DNA of 64,000 nt from Pisaster brevispinus (lineage: Eukaryota > Echinodermata > Asteroidea > Forcipulatida > Asteriidae): contig JAMKCF010000009.1 of NCBI GenBank assembly GCA_023634235.1, positions 3,348,001 through 3,412,000 of the forward strand. Direction: 5' to 3'. The notes beneath the pieces are model-generated. The model searched no databases. It had not been told where the DNA came from and saw nothing but the letters and a program-made list of their open reading frames with translations. Both the position numbers and the translations under genes were made by a program. The first letter of the stretch is position 1. Each line of letters starts with the position of its first letter. Positions 23,884 through 36,415 of this stretch are shown here, piece after piece.

Positions 23884-26156
23884 CCTCATTTAAACCTGAA
23901 TGGGCAAATAGTCAGGTATGCCATGCCCGATGTGTGGAAGAAGGCCACCCTACCCAAATATTCCCATACTATAGTACACTCTTTTCCTCTTGTTCAGAAG
24001 TAACCCCCCCCCCAAAAAAAACCCCCCAAAAACAAAAACAACAACAACAACAACGAAGACACCATGTGTGAGGGGGGGGTACACCATGCCATGCCACATA
24101 TACATTTAGCACCTATATACAGGACAAAATGCTTGCAACATTGTAGAGGTTATTTGATCATAATCTTCTGATGAAGTTTAAATTACATCTGTCAATATTT
24201 CCACAGAGTTAGTGGTATTTCTTTGAAAGTGTGATTCCGAACATGTTAAGATTATTAGATAAAGCTGGAATTTAAACGTATGGTACATCGTTGGTTTATT
24301 ATCGGTGAGAGAAAATAAATAAATAAATATGTACAAAAATAATGAATAAAGTAATAACAATGATGATAATAATCAAGTGATTTGTAATCTGAAAGCTTAT
24401 CAATTTGAGAATTGTTAACTCGGCTGAGTTGAAATAAACTCACTAGCTGCGCATAAAATACCTTTTTAAAAAAATCTTTACTCTTGTGGTATTAAAATAT
24501 GAGGATTGGAACTAATTTCTAAAATTCTTTTTAAAAACATGATTTTAACAGAAATGAAGAAGTGTCCTGAAAATTAGCCTTCTGTGTCTCTGAACTATAT
24601 TGAAACTATTTATAACTGTATCGTAGTGCTTTAGAGTTGTTTTTGTGTGAAGGGTTAGAATTGTTTTTAAATATCTTGTCCAACCACCTATGCCCACCCA
24701 CCCATAATGATTCAATATAATTCTGCATTAGACGATTTTGAAATATTAAACAGTGTCTTTTTTTCTGCTAGATTCACTGCTGCATCTTTTCTTTCCAAAC
24801 CAGAAATATTTTATATAGTATTATGTCATTTACAAAAAACAGCATTCGTGGTATTATTGTTATATTGTAGTTGTTAACTTATGTTTAATTAATAAAAAGT
24901 GTGAACCAATGCAAAGTTTGAATTTATCACAATGCAAATTATTCCCTGTATATTTATTTATAAATCGGCTAAAAGAACTAAAATTGGTGGATTGTTACTG
25001 TAAGCTTTTTTCAAAATGTAATGTTGTTAACTTTTATAAAGACTTTAAAATAATTTTTTATAAAATTTATAAAAACTGAACTAAGATTTACAAATTAGGC
25101 TTATTTTTCTTGAATGACTAAATTAATCAAATGTTTATTATTATTTTTACTAAAATTAATGATTTCCCCCGAAATCTCATCTTTGCAAAAAAATATGAAG
25201 TACACAATAAAGTCACAGTTGCCCTTATGTTCCATCGGGGGCATATTTTTTGACAATCTAACACAAGTCTAATAGTATGGTATTTAAAAGAAATTGCATC
25301 GGGTTTCCAGTGTGCAAAAAAAAAAGTAGTTATAATCAAAGATTCATATTTGTATGATTACTACGCAGTTGGGACTTTTTATTTGTCGATCTTTTCTGTA
25401 TTATTTGTTAGAAATCACGGCTGTTTTGTAACAGCTGCATGAATATTAAACACTATTACATTGCATTATGTTAATGGTTTTGTGCATGATCCAGTTGGTA
25501 TGCCCCATCACCTAGGAGCTTTTTGAGTGGATGCCACTGCTGCTATGCTTCAGAGCTCTGTACAAGTTATTATTTGAAGAATAAACTGGTGAAGCAAAAC
25601 ACACAATGCAAATGAGTTTAATGTAATTTCTTGTCGAGCCGGAATTGGAGGTTTAGTCACATGTAAAACAAAAGCTGTTATAGTTATCAAATTATTGGCA
25701 ATCGCATTCCAGCTGTTTTTCTTATTAGACAGGGATGCTCATGTGCATTTGATTTCCTCTTCTGGTGCCATATAGAAAACTGTTTATTTAAAAAACACAC
25801 TGAAAGATAATTATAAATGGGGTTGGCTATTTCCTATTGTCTTTTCGCAGTTGCAAAGTTGCATTTTGGTATATTTAGAAAACTGCACAAACTGTAGTGT
25901 ATAATAAGTGTAATAATATCCACTGTACGCGCTATTGTTAAACTTGTCTTTATACATTATCATAGACGATGAGTTACCAAATCGACCTTCGTTCGCCACC
26001 CTGCTTGGTATTGATTTCGGAATAACCATTGTGTCTTACTAGGAAACGTGTATTGTTCGTGCCAACTTTAAAAGCAGCTCCGTCCAGTCAATAAAACTCG
26101 TGACTTCCTAAAGCGCGCGCACCTAAGCTTCACGTCAAAGGAGGAGCGCCAGTTAT

Positions 26157-26235
26157 TCCGTTCGAACCCGAAAATGATCTCCATTAATATTGATGGAGAT
26201 CAATGGAGATCAATGGTTCGAACGAAGTGACGCAA
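26157..26235. repeat. Small nested inverted repeat
   Basis: Outer arms TTCCGTTCGAACC and GGTTCGAACGAA bracket a near-perfect inner palindrome built on ATCTCCATTAATATTGATGG. The GGAGATCAAT word then repeats in tandem. It could form a cruciform; no function is assigned. Confidence 0.65.
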
Positions 26236-27768
26236 TTCCACTATAAGCCACGCCCATTTCACACAAAAACTGGCTCCACGATTTTCTGGTAAAAGCACGT
26301 CACACGCACGCGCATCCGCTGTACGCACAATAGTTTGTGCCACTATCGGCTTCGTTTGGGTGTAATTTTACCAAAAGCAAATCATCTGTTAATAACAAAT
26401 CATCTGTTAATATAATTCGTGCAAAAGCATTTCTTCTCAATTCTGAGCAGACCTCTATAGTCTTTGAAGAAAGCACGTAAAAGCAAAGTTCAAAATGCAT
26501 CGTCATTATTACAAAAACTAGCTCAATGCACTTCTTATGGGATTCTGGTAATCGTTGGATAAGACTGTTTTGTATAGCTTAAGCTAACAGTGTAACGTCA
26601 TATTTATACGAACATTAACATTATGCATACTTTTTATCACTTTTTGGGGCGTCACACATAGGGCCTTTTCCAAACTTAGGGGAGGTTTGAGCTCCGACTC
26701 GACTGGCTCCGTCATCAATATTGGAGCGTTTATTTTGCACGAGCCCGCAAAAGCCCAGGTTTTGAAAGCCCATAAAATGGGGATGGGCCTTTACTTCTGG
26801 TGGTTAGACGTGAAATGTGGAATAAAGCATGCTAGTCTCGTTGGTTGCTAACTAAATTAGACCAGCATGCACCTCATTCCACGGCTGAGTGCGCACTGAA
26901 TATTTTGCGAATGAATTAATAACACCACATTACAGATTCAAGCTCCCTCGTGTCACTATCATGATAGGCCTACTAAAAAGCTGGTCATGCGTAAACCCGT
27001 CAGCAACCACGATCCGTTGCATGTATGCATGCAACGGCAGTTTTTTATAAAGAATCGGTGGGTAGCCTATGGGGGTGGGGTCCCTCGCCTAGGCTAACCC
27101 CGGAGCATTTTTCAGTTTTCCAGGTTTCAGTCGGTCGACCCATTCACCTGACGTCATCAAATCTGGTCTGTGCCATCTTGGGGGAGGGGGGGGGGGTAAG
27201 TCGGTTTCCTGCATTGAACTCAATATAATAGAGATCAGTGGTTTTCCGTTTGTTTATGACGCACATGAGGTGACGCCCGTGTAATTTGCGCACTCTAGCC
27301 ATCTCATCAAATGCAACATTTCATCATCAATGCATCATCATCAGGCTGTGTTCGTCCTTCATAGGGAAGCCCTCCTCATGCAATTTCCATTCTCTTCTCC
27401 TTGCTATCCTTGTCCAAGTTATCAGTGTGTGTACATGTTTGAATTTTGTCTCTCCATCCTTCCCTTTTGTCTTCCTCTTCGTTTTATTTCCAGTTTAGGT
27501 TGCCATTCAGTTGGTCTCTCTTGGTCCACCCGTTGCCATGTCTGCTTGACAAGTGTCTGCCCATCTCCAAGTCATTTCCTTGATCTTTTCCATGATGTAT
27601 TTGATCTTAGTTTGTTGTCTTATGTTTAGTAACTTTAGCTAGGGCCTAGTTCCCCTCCCCCCCCCCCAAAAAAAAAAAAACCCCAACAACTTTGAATGAC
27701 CGTCGGGCAGAGTCGAAGTACTTCCTCGCGTGTGACGTCAGTGCATGAAGTCAGTGCATCCACGGCCC

Positions 27769-28105
27769 CCAAGGGCGTCGATCGCTACTGAAAAGTAGGG
27801 GGGACGGGCGATCCAAATAGGCCCAAAAATACCATTCTGCGCGTGGTCCATCAGAAAAAAGATGAAAATGTAAAAAACATTTCACCGTTTGTTCGCTTTT
27901 CTTTGATTCGAACAAAAGTTGTCATGAAATATTAAATCAAGAAAATGGTGTCTATTTTTACATTTTGTTGCATATTTCTAATGAACGGTCAATCAAAAAG
28001 TGTGTGTGGGGGGGGGGGGACATCTGATATGCTGTCCCCTCCAGTCTAAAAAGTGAGGGGGACATGTCCCCCCCCCCCCCGTCCCCCACCCATCGACGCC
28101 CTTGG
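27769..28105. mobile_element. MITE-like element with CCAAGGGCGTCGAT termini
   Basis: CCAAGGGCGTCGAT at the left end is an exact inverted copy of ATCGACGCCCTTGG at the right end, 337 bp apart. Just inside both ends are G- or C-rich runs (GGGGGGACGGG and CCCCCCCGTCCCCC) that extend the inverted pairing. The interior is AT-rich and noncoding. Confidence 0.75.
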
Positions 28106-28622
28106 CAGCCACATGGGGGGGTTCAGCCTTATCACTGTGTGTTTTTTGGTGGTATTTGTAGTCGATGAACGATAGAAGTCGAATTGCACTTAACCCGGAT
28201 GAACTGAGCGCCTTTCACGTCTAGCCCGCGTGTACATGAGTGGCGTGATAAATTTTACAGACAAACTTAGCCTGGCCCCTCAAACTACATGCTCTTGGTA
28301 TAATTTAAAATAGATCCCATTGGTGGGCATTGGTTGGTAATATAGCTGGTGCGCGTACTACTGGTTCAATTACCGTATACAATGTACGTAAAACGTGTTA
28401 CCAGACAGGAAGTTCAAAATGTCAAATTAGTGTAAAACTGAATAGCAGGTACTTGTACAATGCACGTGCAATCACTGTGTACTGCCTGTCGTGCATGATA
28501 CGCAGCCGTCACATTCCGTCTCCTGTCTGTGGTGTCTGCACATGGAGGTACATCCCAGCGCCTAACCCCCTGCTTTCTCCGCCCAGCATTTCTTTGTTGT
28601 GGATTATTGCTGAACCTCCACC

Positions 28623-31600
28623 ATGAAATTAACCCTAAATCGGCCGAAACACTTTCATCCTTCACCCGAAAGAAGTCGGTTACCTTTGTACGACGCAAAC
28701 ACCGTCGCGTATCTTCAGAGATGGTTCGGTCTTTACCCAGGTAATGATGCCGACAACGGCGGCCCATCCCTGGCTAACGCCAACGGCGCTAGGCCAAAGC
28801 ACGGAGGATCTGGAGATGAGGTCAATGGAGGAACCCGGAAGCATGAACCGCTCTTCGTCGTTCGGAACAAGTTCTGGTACTACTTGTTTTCATTCGGTGC
28901 CTGGCTCGGATCAGATTCGTTTTATTTTGTTGTTTTCTCGATGGTTATTTCCAACCTTTCGTGGTGGGTTTCTAGACGAGTGCTGCTAACATGGGCGATA
29001 ACTATGTACATCGGGCAGGCGGCAAAAGAGTTACTGAAATGGCCGCGGCCAAGTGAACCACCTGTTGTTAGGATGGAGAAACGATATCTCATGGAGTATG
29101 GAATGCCATCCACTCATGCTATGGTCGGTACTTTGATGCCGTTCACATTCTTGATTGGTACTTGGAATCACTATGAGGTAAGCGTAGTAACACTACAGAC
29201 CCAGTATTGTAACCGGGGTGCTGTACTCCTTTTTTGTTTAAAATTCAGACATCTGTGGTAGTACGACCGCATATGTCAAAAAAGGAGTACAGCGCCCCAG
29301 TTACTGCTGGGTCTAGCTTAAACTTTAAAGTGATCTGAGTTGACGTAACTTTGGCAACTTCAACTTGCACAAAAACCTTGCACATCGGCAACCTTACTTT
29401 ATAGCTGACCCCACAAAATCATTGTTAATAACTACTAGATATTACAAAAAATGTATAGTCCATCCTCATAGTCGTATCAACACAAACAAACAAGACAAAT
29501 TTCACTTGTCTGAGAAACTTCATTCAGCCTTGACACATACCTGTGTATTGGGTAAAACACATGTTCTTAATCCCTAATGTAAGTTTTACAATTAGGCTAT
29601 CATTTGACAAACAAAAAAACCTTGATCAAAGTCATTGACCAAATTTAGGCTAAACAAAACTTCCAATCATGGAGCTAAAAATAGACTCAAAATGACAAGA
29701 CATTGACAATGATGGCAACAGATTAGGGCTTTTTGTACTAGTACTTTAGTAGTCTAGAAATATTATGACCATAGATGAGCTTGATGTTATGCAATATCAG
29801 CTCCACTACAACGAGTGCAGGTTACATGTCATTGACAAGTGACAACAGTACAAAATTCTACTCCGCTTCTTAATGCTTTTAATGCTAGGTTTGTTGAAAT
29901 AATATCAAAATCCTACCATTCAAACATCTAATCTATGACAAACGGGTTGAAAAGAGGACAACAATTTTGGTCCCTGGCTCGATACATTACAACGCATACA
30001 GTACAGGGAGCTGGGTGGAGGTGGACACATCAGACAAACTATCGGTGACTATGACAGAAGTGTACTCCTGAGTTTTCTGTCTATTTTTGAAGGATCTTCA
30101 CTTCATTCTTGTAGAGAATGGTATAGAAGAAGAACATTTCACAAATCAATGTTTATTTTTGTTCTTCTAGTATCCACATGCATTGGGCATAGTTCTGGCA
30201 TGCAGCTGGACTGCACTGGTATGTTTCAGCAGACTGTACAAAGGAATGCATTTTATACTGGTAAGTGGTGTTTATATTAATTTGTTCCATTTTACACTTA
30301 CATTGACTGGTGTGGCCAGTTTGACATGGTACTGAGAGTTTGAAAAGAGGATGCTACAGATGAAAAATCCCCATTTATAGACCACCAATCATGTCAATGT
30401 TCCTGAAAGACAAACCAGTTTCCAGTACTTCCTTTAACCATTGTCTCTAATTTAATCAAGGAATTCAATCAGTGGATTAACATTAACGTGCAAGATACTT
30501 CCTTGAAAGTGCCAGATATGTTGGTGACTTTAAAAAAACAAAATTGATAGTTTCACTTTTGAAAGACAGGGCTCAACCTTAACACTAGCCTGGTGTACCT
30601 TTGCTAGTAAAAAACTTTCACGGGCTAGTAAACATCATTTCTCAACTTGCCCTGTGGGATACTAAAAACTGTGCAAACAATTTGTTTGTAATGCTCAATA
30701 TTTCTTCCTTTTCAGATATGAATGACAATTTTTTTAAAGAGTTAAAATCATCTTTGAGTGTGTGAATGTAAAGTCTTCATTTAACCATTAAACTTGTTGC
30801 GATCACTGCCATTAATCAGAAAGATACATTGAATTCTGTGTTCTCCACAGACACTTTTTTTGGGAGGGCGGCATGGCGTCATCAAAATGGCGCCCGTCGA
30901 TATGACGTCATCAAAATGGTGCTCGCTGGTATATGATGTCATCGGGCGCAAAAGCAAAAAAACACATTTGAGATCTTCCTTTTCTTAAAAGTAATGTTAT
31001 TAACCACTGGGCCCCGACACTATCTAAGGAGAATGATTGACATCCATTTCGGTCCAAACAACCTTATTTTAAAACTACTAAAACTAATTCAAACCTACAA
31101 TTTGTTATACATTATGACAATACATGATGCCTAAAATGCCTACTAAAGCTTCCTGGAGGCAAGTAAAAGACATAGTTGACTAGCCTGGTTGGCTACTTTA
31201 CAAAAGGCCTGAAATGTCTTCTTTAAATAGCTTAGTTAATTCTTGAAACAACTTTCACAATCTCAAACAGTGCCCTCACTAAGGCAAAAGGAGGCAGATC
31301 AATGGACGATAGTTGCTCTTGGTGAGTAAAAACGTGCACGTCCGTGACCTCAGCGTACCAGCAGCGTTGCACATTTATGCAAGGGGTCTATGGAAGATAA
31401 CAATGTTATAATGGTGGACTATGAGGTCATTCCTTTGCAGAACAAGATCAGTGAGCAAGTTGAGGAGAAGGACACATAGTGTTGTTGAATGTTGTGCTGT
31501 TGGTTGGGGAGAGAGATGTCGAAACAACCTGATTCTTAACATTATGCTCTGATGACCAATCTGTAACCCTTTCATTTCCAACCCTTTTTTTCTGATAGGA

Positions 31601-32147
31601 CGTTATTGCTGGTGAGACCCTAATCTGGGTTCTGATGCTGCTCCTTTGGCCATTGCTGGACCCCTTGGATTATTTCCTGCTGACCCATCCTCAGGCCCCA
31701 CTGGTCCTCATCTCAATGTCGGTGTTCCTCTGCATCATCTACCCCAGCCAGAACGGGGTTGCTTCAACTAGAGCCGATACCATCTCCAGTCTAGGTGCAG
31801 TGTCTGGGGCTTTCTGTGGCTTCTGGTTCAACTACCAAACCGGGATGCTCCCTGATGCTCTGGCCCCTCTCGGGGGAGTCATCGGTTGGCCAGGCTGGAG
31901 TACAGCAGGGTTGATGCTAATCAAGTATTTGATGACTCAAGTATTGGCAGTCTTAGTTTACTTGCCAGTTAGAGCATTCATCCTTCAAGTCATATCTGTT
32001 ATTTTTAATACAGAGATCAATGAACGCACCAAGCGACTACTGTTTGTTGAGTTACCATATCGCTACACCACTTTTGTTGTATTAATTTCTATTATATATG
32101 TATGCATGCCCTTGCTGTTCCTCAAACTTGGATTGGAATCAGTGTAA
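28623..32147 (+). CDS. Sphingosine-1-phosphate phosphatase, tandem copy C
   Basis: Third SGPP-family gene of the array. Exons: 28623-29177, 30171-30260, 31599-32147; phase 0, 397 aa, close to human SGPP2 (399). Catalytic motifs are KELLKWPRP (135-143), PSTH (162-165), and S205-R206 ... H212 ... D216. The start codon sits in a CCTCCACCATG context, a good eukaryotic initiation site. Compared with B it has a shorter N-terminal linker, a two-residue C-terminal extension, and GlyGlu where B has GlyVal five residues after the catalytic Asp (DVIAGET versus DLVAGVT). Intron 1 carries a foldback 19 bp past the donor, and intron 2 carries a 30-bp tandem repeat. Confidence 0.93.
29197..29314. mobile_element. 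Foldback in SGPP-C intron 1
   Basis: The left arm starts AGACCCAGTATTGTAACCGG and the right arm ends CCAGTTACTGCTGGGTCT. The pairing continues through TGTACTCCTTTTTTG and CAAAAAAGGAGTACA. It lies only 19 bp downstream of the exon 1 donor site, so the hairpin could affect splicing (inference). Confidence 0.75.
30873..30948 (+). repeat. Short tandem repeat with CRE-like words
   Basis: About 2.5 units of 29-30 bp, each beginning ATGRCGTCATCAAAATGGYG or a variant (ATGATGTCATC). The middle unit contains a perfect TGACGTCA, the CREB/ATF site. It lies in intron 2 of SGPP copy C. Binding is not shown. Confidence 0.65.
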
Positions 32148-32621
32148 ATAAAGCCCATGTGCAACCTTAGTGAAAGGACCCACAGGTTAAACTTTTTTCC
32201 GTTATGTTGAAGTCAAGTCCAGAATGCAAATGACATGAGCTAGACTTAAAATCGAAGCACCTGCGCTTGGCACAAAACTTTTTTTTTCTCAAAAAAACAT
32301 TTTTTCTTACTAATGATGCATGCTACAGCTATATTCAAACTAGAGAGACACACTCGCAACTTTTTGTGAATGGAATCTTTATGATTTGAGTTAAATACGT
32401 GAAGACTGTTTACACAATATCTCCCCACTACCCGACACTTTGGGTGGTTTACTCTCTATCAATGAGTTTTGAACAACAAAGAAGTCCATCAATTGGGGTA
32501 GGATATTAGGATTAAAACAATTGGGGCAGCTTGACAACTTCATGTCCCAAGATGCTTACCTGACTAATTTTTTTTAGGCCTATCCAAACTATAGTTTAGA
32601 TGATCACAAAGTTAGGTGAAG

Positions 32622-32698
32622 CCATGGTGTAAACATAGTGTAATCACGGTGTAACCATGGTGTAACCATGGTGTAATCATGGTGTAACCATGGTGTAA
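32622..32698 (+). repeat. 11-bp minisatellite, seven units
   Basis: Seven consecutive 11-mers of consensus CCATGGTGTAA (variants ACATAGTGTAA, TCACGGTGTAA, TCATGGTGTAA). Unit length and phase are exact across the array. It is another CCATGG-rich locus like 16285-16418. Confidence 0.85.
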
Positions 32699-35101
32699 TT
32701 GAATCATTTTAGGCCTGTTCAAACTTTTGGGTGAAACAACTGAGAAGTACACCCATTCCGTCCATATTAACAAACATCTTTGTGCCTTGTGAGAAAGGGG
32801 TACCTCAAAGAGAAATTTCATTTGAAATTTCCTGTAGTGCTAGTTCTCACACTAGGTGTTGACTTTTTGAGGAACAATCAAATTCGTCGTCAGCTTCACT
32901 TTCTCATGAAAAGGGCATCACTCGCATTTTCAAAAAGGAACAGAACTGTTCAGGGCTTGTTATTGGAATAATTAAGTGGAGCAATTGGATCTACATTGTA
33001 CCAACATGTAGTTTAGTTTAGTACTGGTGCTTTAAATTTAAACGGATCCCCTTCTCTTTTTTTTGTACTTTTTCATTCAAGATAGCTGTAAAATGATTAC
33101 GCCTTATTAATGATAAAACAAAGTAATTTCTTCAATCGCTTTAAGCCTTTTAATAATGTAATGTTATTTTATATTCGTGAAGAAATGGGTGCATATGTAC
33201 CAGCCATGTTTATGATATTTAATATTGAGTTGACACTAGAATTTACAAATTTTTATAAAAGGTGCATAACAATTTTTTGTTTAACCTGATTAACTTTCAT
33301 TGAAGCAGTAGTATGATTATGTTTATCATTTTGGCAGTTAAACTTTATTTAGAATTATTTGTGCTATTTTTTAATATATTTTGTATCTATCTCTGGTATG
33401 AATCCAGTCAGAAAATCCATCGTCGATATTGTGCTTTGAACTAGGTATGATCCACACCCTATGCAGGTTGGCTTAGCATAGATTCTGCCACACAGACACA
33501 ATGCTGTGCCATTGATTGAGTGGCAGAATGTGTAACAAATGTAAACTGGCCACTACATGTTTGGTAACACCAACACTCACTAAAAATGAGAATATGAAAA
33601 TACACAGTGCACACAAATACTGTGAGTGTGGTGCTGGCCGCTGTGATACATTGATTTAAATGTCAAGCCAAAAAAAGTAGAGCAGCTTTCACCTTTAAAG
33701 TCCCAAATCCTTCTTTATTGCCAAAGTGAAGATTCAGGACTGGGGTAAACAGGGCCAAAAAAAATTAGGCCAAAAATTAAAAGGTCAGGCATTCCAATTC
33801 GTATGTCCAAATAACTTGGTGTGGAGTGACATAGGAGAAGACGATATTGGAGGAAATGGGCAACATGCTGTCTGTATTTATTACGGAAATCACCACTTTT
33901 ATAATTTGCTGTGTATGATATGTTTGTAAGAGATTGGTTGTATTTATTAATTTTGGGGGTAATTTTGTATTTTTAGAGCTGAAAAGGTAATCCCCCATGT
34001 TACAGCTTTTAATTTTTCATGATGCTAAGCACAGAACATTTGTGTGGTTTACCAGCCAAAATACAGTTTGTTGTGTATGTTTACATGCTATTTTTGCTAA
34101 GTAAAAAAACCAAAAACAACTTTTGAACAACATTGTCTGTTTAAGAGCTTTATGTAATTGGGACCAGATATTGTGGCTTGTTTTGTAAAAATCCTTTGAC
34201 TTTTATCTATATTTTAACTTGCCTGCTCAAGTTGTCGTTGGCCACATAGACTGGAACAGGACAGGATCATCATTGAAAAGACTGACATAATGTTAGGCTT
34301 TGTTTGAATTAGTGACTGCCTGCAGCTTGAGTCACGGAACAAGCACAGAAGCATAGGATGCCCATAGCAACATCCTTGGCAACAGGACTGAAAATGTTGT
34401 GGATGTTCAAACAATGGAATCATTGAGGTGCAAGATTTTCATTCCTTCCAACCATCACATGTTAAAGAAATTTTGTGGGACCAAACAGATCTTCAAAATG
34501 GTTGAATAAAAATACGTGCGACTTGGTGATTACAGACTGAGACTACCTTACCTACACTAGCAATGGTTTTGTCCAAAGATTCATTTAGTTAACATGGTTA
34601 ACATAGTACAAGTTTAACATTTTGTACACTAAATGCTAATTATTCTAGAGTAGGAATTTTCCTGCATTTTGATTAAAACAAGTTATAGAGTTGTCATTCA
34701 TTTTTGATTGAACAAGATGGATTGCTAATTGCGAACCAAATTACAGCAAACAGCTCACTGTGTGGATGGTTGGCTGACTTTAAGTGTACACTTATTTGGT
34801 TTGATGAGAAATAAACAATAATTTCAATTCTGTGCACAAATTAAGATGTCCAATTGTTTTGATATAAAGTCAGAGGCAAGTTATTACTGTCAGGAAATGT
34901 CTTCAAAGGATGGGCATGCAACATCCTTTTTCAAAAATATAATAGTGTCGCAGAAAACTGGGAAGCACTGTGTAAAGTTTTGTGTTCTTGGCCATTCCTT
35001 TTTGCTGTTCCAAAGTTTGAATGTCTGGTAGATGCAAGGACACTCTTTTAGACATGCATTGATTAAGTGTTTTTTTAAGCTTTGCTTGGTGTGGATCCAA
35101 A

Positions 35102-35312
35102 GAAAAACCATAGTAAACTTGCGGGTACAACCATGTACAAAACTCTTTTGGTAGAAGTGTTGGCGCTGAGAAGAACCGGTGTGGTCATGACGTTTCGAGC
35201 AGTATACCCTGCTTGTTTCTGAAGACGAGCAGAGCATGCCACACCGGTTCTTCTCCCTAAAGAGTTTTAGACACGGTTGTACATGTACCTGCAAGTTTAT
35301 TATAGTTTTTTC
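35102..35312. mobile_element. Foldback element, about 210 bp
   Basis: Long inverted arms: the left side has AAACTTGCGGGTACAACCAT, AAAACTCTTT and GAGAAGAACCGGTGTGG. The right side has their complements CCACACCGGTTCTTCTC, AAAGAGTTTT and GGTTGTACATGTACCTGCAA in reverse order. The roughly 50-bp centre contains GACGTTTCGAGCAG and CTGAAGACGAGCAG. It is noncoding. Confidence 0.75.
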
Positions 35313-35989
35313 TTACACATTGATTACATGCGCACTGACCATTTTCAAAAAGATAAAAAGTATGGAGGGATTTTGTTAAATTTTCATGCAGACTGGCTGT
35401 GCTAAAAGCATAGTTGCCTCGATTGGTTTATTGTGTATAGTATCTTATGTAATGTTCATTTACATGTATGGATGACAGGCTGTGTGTGACTAACACTAAA
35501 TGTTTGCATTGTAAAACCATGCAGTAATTTATATATCAACTATTGTTTGCTATTCTAATAATTATTAACCTCTTTGTTCAATCAACAAGATAAGAGCAGG
35601 TTTTTTCTTGGGGTGGGGGGTGGGAAGCTTTCAGAGTGAGTCATTCAGTATGTTTAGGAGTCAAAAGTGCATCATTGCACAACGAAACCTTAAAATGAAG
35701 ATGTGACCATCTTGTTTTGCAATCAACATGACCAAAACTTGAGTTATCATCATCAATATCAAGGTCAAGGTCTAAAGAGACCAACAAATTAAAAAGGATA
35801 GTTTACAATTTTATTTTCTTCAAAAGAGCTCATTCACACTACAATGTGAATGCAAGGAAGATAAACATCTTGTCCTAGTTTGGGACAACTTATTCTAGAG
35901 TAAAACGGAATTTGCTCGAAAATAAGAGCATTTCAGACCAATTTCCTTGGAAAGTTTCAAAAAACAAGCTTTCTGATTGAAGATCCATC

Positions 35990-36415
35990 TTAAAGGTAGG
36001 GTCTTAAATTGTTTTAGTTTTTTCAACAAAATGCGGATTTATAGGCACAATTATCAAGAAAGATGCAATAAAAGTCACCCATGAAAAATTCAGATGAATG
36101 CAGTGTCTACTTGTTGAGAAAGTAGCAATAAAACTGTCAAAAGTATTTTCATCAAGAACGTTGAATCCATCCATGCGGGGTACCAACTGCCATCTCTGGC
36201 TGAAACATTACAAAAATGGACACCACAGAAATTTGAATCTCCAAGGAGGTTCAAATTGTTTAACATGCTTGTATTGATTTCTTACCAACGAGAGGCACTT
36301 CAGACCTAACAGTAACATCATAGAGTAAGGACTATGCTGCCATTAACAACTTTAGGCTCTCGGTAAAATTAACTCATATTTTCGGGGTTATTACCAAAGA
36401 ATGACCCTAAACACA
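35990..36415. mobile_element. TTAA-bordered interspersed repeat, family 2, copy 1
   Basis: Begins TTAAAGGTAGGGT and contains ATTATCAAGAAAGATGCAAT, TTGTTGAGAAAG, a GTACCAACTGC block, AATGGACACCAC and, at the right end, CCAAAGAATGACC. The same ordered blocks recur at 47781-48235 and 60730-61173. The right end is approximate. Confidence 0.7.

Larger units (their letters stand above)
23178..28622. other. Intergenic region between SGPP copies B and C
   Basis: 5.4 kb without a recognisable gene. It includes the probable 3' UTR of copy B (an AATAAA lies at 24891-24896), the foldbacks listed separately, and homopolymer G or C runs near 23252, 27186, 28007 and 28068. There is a CAA repeat near 24037. 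The final few hundred bases should contain the copy C promoter; no clear TATA box is seen. Confidence 0.5.

Noticed and set aside
28414..28767. 117-residue open frame on the - strand
   Set aside because: Antisense overlap with SGPP-C exon 1 and its 5' UTR; Arg/Thr-rich composition typical of a shadow frame.
35140..35260. Hammerhead ribozyme in the centre of the 35102-35312 foldback
   Set aside because: CGAAAC and CTGAAGA words are present, but the conserved CUGAUGA core is missing on either strand in the right order.
34890..35294. 134-residue open frame on the - strand
   Set aside because: Largely spans the foldback at 35102-35312 and has no recognisable protein features.
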